Below, piece after piece: positions 1-7,984 of a stretch of 32,703 bases of DNA (the stretch's first letter is position 1; every line of letters begins with the position of its first letter). Where the stretch lies: the NCBI GenBank assembly GCA_001314905.1, contig LJZT01000046.1, forward strand, positions 1-32,703. Reading direction: 5' to 3'. The translations under genes were made by a program, and so were the position numbers. The notes below the pieces were generated by a model. That model was not told where the DNA came from and made no database searches. It saw only the letters and a list, made by a program, of their open reading frames with translations. Origin of the DNA: Phormidium sp. OSCR (lineage in GTDB: Bacteria > Cyanobacteriota > Cyanobacteriia > Cyanobacteriales > Geitlerinemataceae).

Positions 1-77
1 GAACAGGGAACAGGGAACAGGGAACAGGGAACAGGGAACAGGGAACAGGGAACAGGGAACAGGGAACAGGGAACAGG
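1..77. repeat. Heptanucleotide tandem array, 11 units of GAACAGG
   Basis: Eleven exact copies of the 7-bp unit GAACAGG run from the first base to position 77; the array probably continues outside the window. It adjoins the dispersed repeat copy A and, read on the minus strand, forms its distal part. Heptanucleotide arrays of this kind match the STRR repeats known from filamentous cyanobacteria. Confidence 0.95.
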
Positions 78-250
78 CATGACCCACCCCTGGCCCCTCC
101 CACCGAGGGGATGGCAAGAGGCAAGAGGCATAACCCACCCCTAACCCCTCCCAGGAGGGGAGAACCCACCCCTGCCCCTCCCAAGAGGGGAAAGAGGTAG
201 GGGATTCTCTCCCAACTCAGAGTGTCCTAAGCCAATCTTCGATTGCCATA
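78..250 (-). repeat. Dispersed repeat, copy A (right part off-window)
   Basis: Read on the minus strand from 250, this begins TATGGCAATCGAAGATTGG, continues with CTTAGGACACTCTGAGTTGG and then holds three GC-rich subunits. Each subunit has a small palindrome (CCCCTC…GAGGGG) and a GGGGTGGGTT motif, followed by GGCAAGA-type heptamers on the plus strand. The head (204-250) and the GC-rich subunit match copy C (13903-14074) closely, and the head also matches copy B (10061-10184). The hairpin CAATC-GAA-GATTG is conserved. The other end is either replaced by the GAACAGG array or outside the window. No coding potential is seen. Confidence 0.8.
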
Positions 251-808
251 CACAAAACCTGCAATTTGTCAAGCCATTGTCCCAACTTTCTGAAAATCGG
301 GCAAAAAAAAAGTCCGTCGACAGACTCTCATTCCGAGTTAGTCGAGGCGACCGAGATCCGCCAACGGCTGTTGATTTTTCTGGGATTTTTGGGAAAATTG
401 CGAAATTGGCAATGGCTGAAGTCTTGACTGGGAGAGATATTGGTTGATTTTGCGTCTGAACAGGGTGCAGAGATATTCAAAGACCTTGAGGAGATGGATG
501 GGGCGATCGCACCAATTTTGCATACAACATTGGCAGTGTGAAAATCATAGCAGAGCCGTCAAACCCTGTCAACCTCGTTTTTTATTGACATAAAATCTCA
601 ATAAAAATTTATGTCAGAAAATCATGATATTTTGTATATTTAAAGTAAATGAAACCTAATAATAGTCTTGGCTTATCGTTTAACCCCATCACGACGACGA
701 AGCCAACTGGCGAGTTGCGAGACAGGGAGTGTTGCCCAACGGTCACGGAAGAAACGCGATATCCTGGAACAATAGCTGCTGCTGTACCTCTGAACCCACA
801 AGACGTTC
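251..808. other. Gene-free stretch upstream of the DUF3611 gene
   Basis: No convincing gene is seen. The only open frame (338-523, minus) has no recognisable domain and atypical composition. Positions 541-660 are markedly AT-rich and contain the inverted repeat at 586-616 and a TTGACA hexamer, so this is the most likely promoter region. Positions 660-808 hold nothing I can name; they could be a long 5' leader. Confidence 0.5.
585..616 (+). promoter_or_regulatory. Inverted repeat overlapping a TTGACA box
   Basis: Perfect 9-bp arms TGACATAAA (586-594) and TTTATGTCA (608-616) are separated by 13 nt. The left arm overlaps TTGACA (585-590), a perfect -35 hexamer. The hexamer 17 nt downstream (TTTATG) is a poor -10. 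The arrangement suits an operator over a promoter for the gene at 809, but the regulator is unknown and the 190-nt distance to that gene is long. Confidence 0.3.
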
Positions 809-1426
809 ATGACTGACGATAACCAACTTCCAGCCCGTGATACAGCAATCTATGAGGGGCAAATTCCCCCATCATTAGAGCGTGTCATTCCCGCAATGCG
901 CCGTTTTGGGCAAATTAGTTTCTGGTTTCAACTGGTGTTGGGGGTGATTGCGGGCTTAATTTTCTTCTTCGCGGGCTTTGTCGGGTCGAATACCGGGGAA
1001 GCCAATACCCTCAGTCCCGAAGAAGGACCCGGCTTGTTCTTTGCCATCACTGGCTTAGTAGCCTTAGCCATTGGCATGTATTGGGCCTTGCGCTATACCC
1101 AGATTGCGAAGCGTTTGGCGATTCCCGATGCTTCGTTGCGGCCGACGCGATCGCAGACCGTCGGGTCTCTACAAACCGGAGTCCTTATTAACTTAGTGGG
1201 GATGTTGTTCAACCTCATCGCCGCCCAAATCATCACCGGCCTGCTGATGGTCAAAGTCTTGAGTTCCGAGGGGGTGCAGTTTTCGCCGGCGGCGTTAAGT
1301 CGTTTGGTGCAACCGATTGATGTCTTTGTAGTTCTGGCCAATACCAATAGCCTTTTTGCCCATTTCGTTGCCCTGACTTGCTCCCTGTGGCTGTTACGAC
1401 TGGTGCATAATCTCAAATCGAGTTAG
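809..1426 (+). CDS. DUF3611 family membrane protein (Tic21/PIC1-like)
   Basis: A 205-residue protein with a polar N-terminus and four predicted membrane segments, at about 36-58, 75-95, 121-148 and 170-197. Length, the conserved stretch RRFGQISFWFQLVLGVI and the cytosolic loop with YTQIAKRL fit DUF3611, a family found in cyanobacteria and, as Tic21/PIC1, in the chloroplast inner envelope. The plant members have been linked to protein import and to iron transport; the cyanobacterial role is not settled, so no substrate is assigned. The ATG at 809 is the only good start; no strong Shine-Dalgarno is seen. The stop codon overlaps that of the convergent gene at 1423 by two bases. Family assignment is from memory of the sequence pattern. 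Confidence 0.82.
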   Translation: MTDDNQLPARDTAIYEGQIPPSLERVIPAMRRFGQISFWFQLVLGVIAGLIFFFAGFVGSNTGEANTLSPEEGPGLFFAITGLVALAIGMYWALRYTQIAKRLAIPDASLRPTRSQTVGSLQTGVLINLVGMLFNLIAAQIITGLLMVKVLSSEGVQFSPAALSRLVQPIDVFVVLANTNSLFAHFVALTCSLWLLRLVHNLKSS

Positions 1427-2298
1427 TCGCGCCGTTGCAGCAGTGGTTCCGGGGCAATCATCTCGGGGCGATCGCCGCCGAATGAGTCTACCTCAGACCG
1501 TTGGGGCGTTCTCACTCCAGGATTGGGCAAATCCGGTTCGCGGACATCCTCTGTCGGCGGTGACGTGGCTGGACGGTTGGCAAACCCTAACGCCAGGGCG
1601 ATCGTGGCCAACAAAGGCATTCCACAGGCCAGCGATCGCCACCACCAGGGATAGACCCATGTCGCTGCTGAAGTTGGCGGCGAGGGTTGAGGTGTGCTCA
1701 AAGCCGGCGGACGAGGTGGCAGAGGCGGTCGAGTGGGGGTGGGTTGTGGTGGCGAGGGTATCCTGGCCACGATCGCCTCAGCCTTGAGTCCCAACGCCGT
1801 CGCCCACAGATGCAACGTTCCTCTGAGATAGGTTGGACTTTGAGGATACTGGGAAATATGACCCGATTCCAAGGCGTGCAGGTGACTGATGGGAATCCGC
1901 GTCTGATGATGGAGTTGCACCAACGAGATCTGTTGTCGGCATCGTTGCGCCCGTAGATACTGGCCGAGTCGATAGAGATAGCGATCGCGAGGGGATGGAG
2001 AAGTCTGCCGAGAAATCGGTTGAGAAATTGGCGGGGCCATCGATACATCCCCCGCTTGAACTGGACGCTGTAGAGCCAGGGCGATCGCCTCGCGAGTTAC
2101 CTCGTGCATCAGCATCTGGGCCGCATACCCCGCATCGCCAAACATCTCCTTTAAGCCATTTAACGCCGTTTGATAGGTCGTCGATTGCAACAGTTGTTGT
2201 TCAATCTCCCCCAGACGGCGATCGCCAGAGTTTCCCGGATTCCCCGAGGAACCCCCGTGGGGGGAATTGGATGGATAAGGGTCTTGAGAACGATCCAT
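1423..2298 (-). CDS. RodZ-like helix-turn-helix protein with one membrane segment
   Basis: A 291-residue protein. Residues 28-80 form a helical cyanobacterial N-terminal extension. Residues 108-178 are an HTH_25/Xre-type domain (YLYRLGQYLRAQRCRQQISL followed by an HTH with an ESGHI turn), as in RodZ and related cytoskeleton-linked proteins. A proline-rich linker (181-210) leads to a single membrane helix (about 222-240). The tail beyond the membrane is only about 50 residues, so the usual C-terminal DUF4115 domain of RodZ appears to be missing. RodZ couples MreB to the cell-wall machinery; whether this protein does so is inference, though the next gene in the same orientation encodes a cell-wall ligase family protein. 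It starts with ATG at 2298 and has no obvious Shine-Dalgarno. Confidence 0.72.
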   Translation of the reverse strand: MDRSQDPYPSNSPHGGSSGNPGNSGDRRLGEIEQQLLQSTTYQTALNGLKEMFGDAGYAAQMLMHEVTREAIALALQRPVQAGDVSMAPPISQPISRQTSPSPRDRYLYRLGQYLRAQRCRQQISLVQLHHQTRIPISHLHALESGHISQYPQSPTYLRGTLHLWATALGLKAEAIVARIPSPPQPTPTRPPLPPRPPALSTPQPSPPTSAATWVYPWWWRSLACGMPLLATIALALGFANRPATSPPTEDVREPDLPNPGVRTPQRSEVDSFGGDRPEMIAPEPLLQRRD

Positions 2299-2402
2299 AG
2301 TGATAGGGGGCCAGAACTAACCTAGTTATCTTTTCGAGGAACCCCAGATTTAATCCGGATTCACGATCGCCCCCCGCCAAACATCTACCCTATTCCCTAC
2401 TC

Positions 2403-2444
2403 ACTATTCACTATTAACTATTCACTATTAACTATTCACTATTA
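2403..2444. repeat. 14-bp tandem repeat (paired heptamers) overlapping a stop codon
   Basis: Three perfect copies of ACTATTCACTATTA (2403-2416, 2417-2430, 2431-2444); each is two near-identical heptamers ACTATT(C/A). The third copy contains the stop codon and last residues (NSE) of the minus-strand LCP gene, so repeat and coding end are fused. Confidence 0.95.
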
Positions 2445-3757
2445 ACATCCAAACCAATGCGAATCGTCAAATCCGAACCAATATCCCCCGTCGAGAGGGG
2501 TTCAAGGTCAGCGAAGCCTAAATCCGATCGCAGCCGTTCCGCCGCCATGTAATCTCCCCTCTGGACAATGATGCTCGTTTGGCGATGAACCGTTCCCCAG
2601 TCGTCGCTGACGTAGATCTCCTCATAGCCCAACTCCTCCAGATAAGCAATCATCCGTTCAACCGCTTCAGGATCAGTGGTGGCGTTTTGTAGAGCAATCC
2701 GAGGCTGTACCGGGAGTTGGCTGTCACTGGGCCGATTCTGGGAGTCCGAACGACCAAACGCCGTTTGCCGACGAACATCATCAATAAACTCATCTGAGTC
2801 TGACGGCTGGAAAAATTGCTCGACGACGCGATCGCCGGCCGCCTCATCCACTCTCCAATAACTCGTCCCCGTCTCTTGGCCGTCCCTAAACTCCCCAGGA
2901 AGCAACGCCATACGCAACGCATCGCGATCAATCTCTAAGGCAAAACTCCCTAACGCCAACATCTCGGGAAGAGTGAGATTGGTATCAATGTGGTTTTGCA
3001 GAATCTGTAGTATGGCCGGAAGTTGGGGAACAATCGTTGGACTCGTGAGGCGATCGCGCAAGGCCTGTAACAGCATTTGTTGTCGTTGCACTCGGCCAAT
3101 ATCCCCATAGGGACCTTGACGATAGCGACTAAACTGTTGAGCTTGTTCCCCCGTCAACCGTTGCCAACCTGCATCGAGTTCAATGGTTAACTCCTGAGTG
3201 CGATCGCGATAGGACATCGGATAAGGAACGAACACCTCCACTCCCCCGAGTACATCCACCAACTCCACCAATCCCTGAGTATTCAGCCGCAGATAGCGAT
3301 CGAACTCAACCGGGTTCAGCAACGTTTCAACAGTCGCCTGCATCAACGCCACGCCACCGAGATAATTCGCTTCATTGAGTTTCCCCCAGCCAAACTCTCC
3401 TAAATCAACCTCCGTATCCCGAGGAATCGAGAGAACATTCACTTGTCGGCCCGCCGTCTCGAAGCGTACCGCCAAAATCGTATCACTACGGCCATCCAAG
3501 ACATCGGGGGAGTCATCGGCTAACTGAGGATCGCGATCAACTCCCAACAGCAACAGGTTCACCGGACGAGTTAATTCATAGCCAAACTGTCCCTGTTGCC
3601 GATTCTCCCGGCCACTCGATTGTACCAGGGGAGAAGCGGGAACCACTAAAGCGGCGATCGCCCCCATCAAGGCTGAGGCCAGAATCACAACGGATGTTAG
3701 CAAACCCCAGCCGAGAAGGCCCGACCAATTCCTAGGTTGCTCAAGAGGAATTCTCAC
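2432..3757 (-). CDS. LytR-CpsA-Psr (LCP) family protein with LytR_C domain
   Basis: A 441-residue membrane-anchored enzyme. One N-terminal membrane helix (about 15-40) is followed by an LCP domain (about 65-240) showing LLLGVDRD, the arginine motifs GRSDTILAVRF and LSIPRDT, and the D-I-GRVQRQQ segment near its end. Residues about 350-438 match the LytR_C domain. LCP proteins transfer lipid-linked glycans or other polymers to peptidoglycan outside the membrane. The start is GTG at 3757, 18 nt after the stop of the upstream TPR gene, so the two are probably one transcript. The last three codons and the stop lie in a tandem heptamer repeat, suggesting the natural C-terminus was replaced or trimmed by repeat growth. 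Confidence 0.9.
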   Translation of the reverse strand: MRIPLEQPRNWSGLLGWGLLTSVVILASALMGAIAALVVPASPLVQSSGRENRQQGQFGYELTRPVNLLLLGVDRDPQLADDSPDVLDGRSDTILAVRFETAGRQVNVLSIPRDTEVDLGEFGWGKLNEANYLGGVALMQATVETLLNPVEFDRYLRLNTQGLVELVDVLGGVEVFVPYPMSYRDRTQELTIELDAGWQRLTGEQAQQFSRYRQGPYGDIGRVQRQQMLLQALRDRLTSPTIVPQLPAILQILQNHIDTNLTLPEMLALGSFALEIDRDALRMALLPGEFRDGQETGTSYWRVDEAAGDRVVEQFFQPSDSDEFIDDVRRQTAFGRSDSQNRPSDSQLPVQPRIALQNATTDPEAVERMIAYLEELGYEEIYVSDDWGTVHRQTSIIVQRGDYMAAERLRSDLGFADLEPLSTGDIGSDLTIRIGLDVNSE

Positions 3758-3775
3758 AGTTGACTCAATTCTCAG

Positions 3776-4417
3776 TTAAACCAGTCCACGACGTGCGTTG
3801 ACTTGTTCCAAAAGTTTAGCAACTTCTAGGGCTTTCCAGAGTTCATCCCGCTCAACAGCGATCTCTAAGGCCTGGGATAATACCTGTGAGGCGGCTGCAA
3901 ATCGTTCGAGTTCGGCCAAGACACGACCTAAATTCTGCATCGCCTCAACGTAGCGATCGTTAATTTCTAAGGCCCGTTCATACAGAGACACGGCTTCGTC
4001 GAGTCGTCCTTGATTGGACCGCAAATTGCCCAAGGCATTATAGGCTAAGGCATGATCTTCATTGAGTCGAATGGCCTCTTGATAGGCCTGACTGGCTTCT
4101 TCGTAGCGATATTGGGCCGAGAGAACATCGCCGAGTTTGTAACGCAGTAGAGAATCCTGGGGATAGTCTTCGATGAGTTCGCGAAAAATGGCTTCGGCGG
4201 CTTCGTAGTCTTGATTGACAAGATGTTCATTCCCCTCTCGTAACCGTTGTCGTCGCTGCTGTTGTCGCTGTTGCTGGGGTTGCAGTTGCGCGAGGGGGAT
4301 GTCTTGGGCCAAGCTAGGAGGTGGGGAACCCCAAAATCCGTTGGCCAACAGCACTAGGGGTGAGAGAATTAGGCTTGAGTAGACACGCGATCGCAGATTA
4401 GACATAGACTCAGACAT
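3776..4417 (-). CDS. Exported tetratricopeptide repeat (TPR) protein
   Basis: The product is 213 residues from the ATG at 4417. The frame is open to 4471, but GGAG nine bases before 4417 and the resulting signal peptide favour the internal start. The signal peptide has a charged n-region, the hydrophobic stretch SSLILSPLVLLANGFW and a likely cleavage near SLAQ. A glutamine/arginine-rich linker is followed by about four TPR units with the canonical pattern (for example ALAYNALGNLRSNQGRLDEA and RYVEAMQNLGRVLAELERF). TPRs are protein-interaction scaffolds; here they should act in the periplasm or at the envelope. Close spacing (18 nt) to the downstream LCP gene suggests a shared role in the cell wall, by inference only. 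Confidence 0.85.
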   Translation of the reverse strand: MSESMSNLRSRVYSSLILSPLVLLANGFWGSPPPSLAQDIPLAQLQPQQQRQQQRRQRLREGNEHLVNQDYEAAEAIFRELIEDYPQDSLLRYKLGDVLSAQYRYEEASQAYQEAIRLNEDHALAYNALGNLRSNQGRLDEAVSLYERALEINDRYVEAMQNLGRVLAELERFAAASQVLSQALEIAVERDELWKALEVAKLLEQVNARRGLV

Positions 4418-4568
4418 AGACAAAGACTCCAAAACCGAACGTTGACCATCGAACGTTGACAGATAATGCAAGAGATGATGATCGCATCAACCTTGATCCT
4501 AGACAAGAAACTCAATCCTCGGCCAACGCCAAAACGGGGATGTTCACGTTTGTCTGAGACTTGTCCTC

Positions 4569-5795
4569 ATGTTACCGACTGATTTACTCAGCCATCGCCG
4601 CCGGGGTGAAACGGTCATTCCCAAACGACTCCCCCTTGATCCACCTCATCTTAGGTTAGCTGAGGCGGCCATTGCTCTGTTTGAGGCTTCACGCAACGAG
4701 ACTCAGGGAGATCTCGATCGCCGATTGAAAGAGTTTGAAGGCGATCGACCGGATTATCGCTTGCGGCGGGGGTTGGCCCATTTGCTCAAAGGGCGCTATT
4801 GTACCTTTGAGATTGTTAGTCCTTTAGATCCGATTGAGTTGCGATCGCGCGTCTTTACCGCCGCCGCGCAACGCGTCCCCAAACCTGACAATACCCTCAA
4901 AACCTTGGAACTCTTGGCCGAGGAACTCAGCCGAGAACTCGAACGAGAGATTCCCATCACCACGATTGTCCAAGGACTCTATGGGGATTTACAAGAAAAC
5001 CGCCGTCTGACGGAATTTAATGCCCCAGATCCCGAGGCCCTATTACATCATTACAATCTATCCCAAGTTCAGGGCATCTTCTACCGAGCCAGCGATATTA
5101 CGATTCAAGCCCATCGCAATGTCCCGGGCCAATATAAACTCCTCTTTCGCTATCTCAAACTCTTTAGTTTGATGTTTTACATCGAGGGAGATGCCGATTG
5201 CGGCTTTACGATTACTATTGATGGCCCCACTAGCCTATTTAAAGCCAGTACCCGCTACGGTTTGGCCATTGCTAAACTTCTCCCAGCTTTGCTTCATGTC
5301 AGTCGCTGGAGTCTCAAGGCTACGCTACAACAACGAGACTCTCGCACAGGCCGAACGGTTCAAGGTCAGTTCAGCCTTGATTCCGATTGCGGACTGGTGA
5401 GTCATTACCCGGCCGGAAAAGCCTATGATTCGATGTTGGAACAATCGTTCGCTGAACGCTGGGAAAAGCTCGATACTCCTTGGCGGTTGGAGAGGGAAGT
5501 TGACTTAATCCCGATTCCGGGAAGTGTCATGGTTCCTGATTTCCGCCTGATTCATGCCGATGGCCGGGAAGTACTGCTCGAAATTGTCGGCTATTGGCGG
5601 CCTGAGTATTTGCGTAAGAAGTTCTCTCAAGTCCGCCAGGGGAGCGATCGCCCTCTTTTGTTGGCCGTCTCCCAACGGCTAAACTTGGCTAAGGCTGGGG
5701 TGAATCTCAACGATGTCTCGGTTCCCATTGTCTGGTTTAAGGACAAGTTACAGCCTAAAGCGATTTTAGCCGCCCTAGACCCCCCTGATGATTAA
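4569..5795 (+). CDS. DUF790 family protein, Bax1-like nuclease
   Basis: A 408-residue protein starting MLPTDLLSHRRRGETVIPKR, typical of DUF790. This family includes Bax1, the archaeal partner nuclease of the XPB helicase. The C-terminal half shows a nuclease core of PD-(D/E)xK type: D324 in MVPDF, E338 in LLEIVGYW and K350/K351 downstream, with the diagnostic EIVGYW signature. Family knowledge suggests a metal-dependent structure-specific endonuclease acting with an XPB-like DNA helicase in repair. No helicase gene is adjacent on either side in this window, although the two genes are often neighbours. It is divergent from the TPR gene, with a 151-nt spacer between their starts. Start ATG 4569; no clear Shine-Dalgarno. 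Confidence 0.8.
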   Translation: MLPTDLLSHRRRGETVIPKRLPLDPPHLRLAEAAIALFEASRNETQGDLDRRLKEFEGDRPDYRLRRGLAHLLKGRYCTFEIVSPLDPIELRSRVFTAAAQRVPKPDNTLKTLELLAEELSRELEREIPITTIVQGLYGDLQENRRLTEFNAPDPEALLHHYNLSQVQGIFYRASDITIQAHRNVPGQYKLLFRYLKLFSLMFYIEGDADCGFTITIDGPTSLFKASTRYGLAIAKLLPALLHVSRWSLKATLQQRDSRTGRTVQGQFSLDSDCGLVSHYPAGKAYDSMLEQSFAERWEKLDTPWRLEREVDLIPIPGSVMVPDFRLIHADGREVLLEIVGYWRPEYLRKKFSQVRQGSDRPLLLAVSQRLNLAKAGVNLNDVSVPIVWFKDKLQPKAILAALDPPDD

Positions 5796-5835
5796 TCTAT
5801 ATCTTGTGGCATATTTTGCGCAATTTGTCAATCCC

Positions 5836-5982
5836 CTAGACCCGCAATTTACGAATCATCTCTCGCAAGACATCGGTTTTCGTCTTCCCCCGTTTCAAGC
5901 AATACTCTTCTAAGCGTTCAAGTTCTCCCACCGGCAGACGGATGGTTAAGACTTTATTAGACGGGGGTTTAGTGCGAGCCAT
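5836..5982 (-). CDS. Small ribbon-helix-helix (CopG-like) protein
   Basis: A 48-residue protein from the ATG at 5982: MARTKPPSNK, then a beta strand (VLTIRLP) and two helices (VGELERLEEYCLKRGKTKTDVLREMIRKL). This is the minimal ribbon-helix-helix fold used by CopG-type DNA-binding proteins and antitoxins. The frame stays open upstream to 6177, but that part has no domain character and is longer than the family usually is, so the short form is preferred. No toxin-like partner is adjacent, so a solo regulator is more likely than an antitoxin. It is convergent with the DUF790 gene, about 40 nt away. Likely a dimeric repressor of unknown target. Confidence 0.65.
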   Translation of the reverse strand: MARTKPPSNKVLTIRLPVGELERLEEYCLKRGKTKTDVLREMIRKLRV

Positions 5983-6351
5983 GAGCGAGAAACGTACTGT
6001 GGGGTGAACAGGAAGAGTATGACCGTCGAACCTCAACCGCATCCCGGCCACCTGAAGCTCGAGCCGAGGGTATGGGAGGTTCGGAGGGATTAGATGCGGA
6101 TTTAAGTACATTGTACTGAAGCCTGACCCCGGCAACAATAGACCGGAGAGATTTTTGGGCGATCGCCAAATTCCCAACCCCCGACTCTAACCGCTGAAAA
6201 TGTTACAGATGGGGGATTTAAGAGAATCCATCTCCGCTCAAATTCCTCGGTTGAAGTCCCAAGCGTCAAGAAACTTGCGCCGAAGTCTGTCGAAACCGCA
6301 AGACTCAAGCTAAGCTATAGAGTAGAAAGACACGTTTCAATAATTTGGGCA
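5983..6351. other. Intergenic region between divergent genes
   Basis: About 370 nt between the ribbon-helix-helix gene (minus) and the CPP1-like gene (plus). Open frames here (5969-6169 and 6102-6308, minus) show no domain or plausible codon pattern. Promoters for both flanking genes should lie here. A TATAGA hexamer near 6315 is a weak -10 candidate. Nothing else is recognisable. Confidence 0.4.
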
Positions 6352-6951
6352 ATGAGCGACCAGAGTCCTTACGAGCAGCTCGGAGTCACTGAAGACGCTT
6401 CGTTCGACGAAATTCAAGCGGCCCGTAGCCGGCTGATCGATCGCGGTGGCGATCGCCAGGCGGTCGAGCGCATCGAAATGGCTTACGATGCCGTCCTTAT
6501 GGATCGGTTGCGATTACGTCAGGAGGGCAAAATCAAAGTTCCTGAAGGCATCCGCTTTCCCGAACGCATGGTGTCCCAAGCACCAAAAACCCTCCCCGAT
6601 CCACCCTCGACGCGAATGCCAGATTGGCTACAAGGGGCCATCGACACCCCCAGTCAAGGAGATGTCCTGCTTCCAGCGGGAATCTTTGCCGCCTTGAGTG
6701 TGGCCAGTGCCATTAGTGCCAGTTATGTCCCGGTGACGTTGGCACTCGGGGCTGGGGCCAGTTTATATTTCCTCAATCGCAAGGAAAAGCGCTTCGGACG
6801 GGCGGTGTTGTTTACCCTCGTGGCCATTATCATCGGCATTCTTCTCGGTGGCCAATTAGCGACCGTCCTCGGGTCCCAACTTGACTCAGAAATCATCGCC
6901 GCTTGGTTGACGTTCTTTGTCCTTTGGCTCACATCGAGCTATTTGCGCTGA
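6352..6951 (+). CDS. CPP1-like family membrane protein with J-like domain
   Basis: A 199-residue protein. Residues 5-50 (SPYEQLGVTEDASFDEIQAA … ERIEMAYDAVLMDRL) form a J-domain-like helical hairpin without the HPD motif. A basic linker with RFPERMV is followed by a C-terminal membrane part with about four hydrophobic segments (106-198). This is the architecture of the CPP1/CDF1 (DUF3353) family shared by cyanobacteria and plastids; the plant CPP1 acts as a chaperone-like factor for protochlorophyllide oxidoreductase. A chaperone-like role at the membrane is the family expectation; no specific client can be read from the sequence. It ends about 105 nt before a strong bidirectional terminator. 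Confidence 0.82.
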   Translation: MSDQSPYEQLGVTEDASFDEIQAARSRLIDRGGDRQAVERIEMAYDAVLMDRLRLRQEGKIKVPEGIRFPERMVSQAPKTLPDPPSTRMPDWLQGAIDTPSQGDVLLPAGIFAALSVASAISASYVPVTLALGAGASLYFLNRKEKRFGRAVLFTLVAIIIGILLGGQLATVLGSQLDSEIIAAWLTFFVLWLTSSYLR

Positions 6952-7057
6952 GTTACAGCCAAAAAAGACACTTAAAAATAGGCAAATAATCACCAAAAAA
7001 TACCCAATTAAAATGGGTTTAAGGCTTTAGCTTTGTCCTATTTAATATAGCAAAAAC

Positions 7058-7085
7058 CAAAAGAGGGGCCTCGGCCCCTCTTTTG
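7058..7085. terminator. Strong bidirectional Rho-independent terminator
   Basis: Perfect 13-bp arms CAAAAGAGGGGCC (7058-7070) and GGCCCCTCTTTTG (7073-7085), with a GC-rich core and A/T-rich flanks giving a U-tract in either direction. It lies between the ends of the convergent CPP1-like and HAD genes and can serve both. Confidence 0.9.
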
Positions 7086-7089
7086 CTGT

Positions 7090-7827
7090 TCATGAGCGAG
7101 GGGCGAGCGACGATGTGAGTAAGAAATCGATCGCATCACTGAGAGTGTTGACAATCTGCTGAGGCTTGTGAGCCGCGAGGGAGGGGCGATCGCGGATTCC
7201 CGAGAGAACCCCGATAAAGTGAATGTCTTGACTGGCGGCGGCGATCGCATCAGCCTCCGTATCTCCCACCATCCACAGGGTTTCATAAGAAGGGAGTTCC
7301 GTCATCGCTCGGGCCATCAGACGGGGTTTATCCTGCGTATCCGCCGTTTTCACCGCATCATCGCCCATACAATAGCGACGTTCAGGAGGGAAAAATCGCC
7401 CCACATCAAAGCGAGATAGGGCCTCGGCTAACTCTCGTTCCCGTCGCATCGTCATCAGCGTTAGCTCAATTCCCGCCTCCTGAGCGCGTTCGAGGGCGGC
7501 GATCGCCCCAGGAATGAGTTGGTCATACTTCAAATAGGGTTGACTATGGACCAACTGACGGCGCAAGGCCGCAAATTTCTGGGCCTGCTCGGGCGTTAAG
7601 CCTGAGCGTTCGCCAATAGTGCGTTCAGGAACCCGAGCCCGTTTGAGCGCCCAAAATTCTGACTTCGAGAAGCGTCGAACAGAGGTCTCGTCGCTCTGTA
7701 TCTGATCTAAACATTCATGATAGACCCGATAATAGCGTTCCGAGACATCGGCGATCGGTCCATCAAAATCCGCAATCAGTCCAAACTCTTGATTCAGGTA
7801 GCGATCTTGGGCAACGGCGCGAGTCAT
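7090..7827 (-). CDS. HAD superfamily hydrolase (phosphatase-like)
   Basis: A 245-residue cytosolic protein with the full HAD motif set. Motif I is LIADFDGPIAD, with nucleophile D20 and acid/base D22; motif II is the threonine in ELTLMTMRR; motif III is the lysine in DTQDKPRL; motif IV is MVGDTEADAIAA. The helical cap lies between motifs I and II (about 35-105), as in phosphoglycolate phosphatase and beta-phosphoglucomutase-like C1-cap enzymes. A Mg-dependent phosphate monoester hydrolase is the safe call; the substrate cannot be read from sequence. Start ATG 7827, ending five bases past the shared terminator. Confidence 0.85.
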   Translation of the reverse strand: MTRAVAQDRYLNQEFGLIADFDGPIADVSERYYRVYHECLDQIQSDETSVRRFSKSEFWALKRARVPERTIGERSGLTPEQAQKFAALRRQLVHSQPYLKYDQLIPGAIAALERAQEAGIELTLMTMRRERELAEALSRFDVGRFFPPERRYCMGDDAVKTADTQDKPRLMARAMTELPSYETLWMVGDTEADAIAAASQDIHFIGVLSGIRDRPSLAAHKPQQIVNTLSDAIDFLLTSSLAPRS

Positions 7828-7984
7828 GGTCGAAAACCTTGTAGTACCCCGTCAAGTTGTATCACATTCTGTTACGAGTTTCAGCCAAAGTTGACGAATG
7901 GCCCCCATCCTCCGAGAAGGGGTTTATCATGATGGGAGGATTTATGCCCCAACCTCCCTTCGACGCCATCATTCAACCATTTCC

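Noticed and set aside
1-250. CRISPR array
   Set aside because: Repeats are direct 7-bp and GC-rich subunits without regular unique spacers, and no cas gene is nearby.
338-523. 61-codon minus-strand frame in the gene-free left region
   Set aside because: No domain, odd composition and no ribosome site; it overlaps an ordinary HIP1 site and looks like chance.
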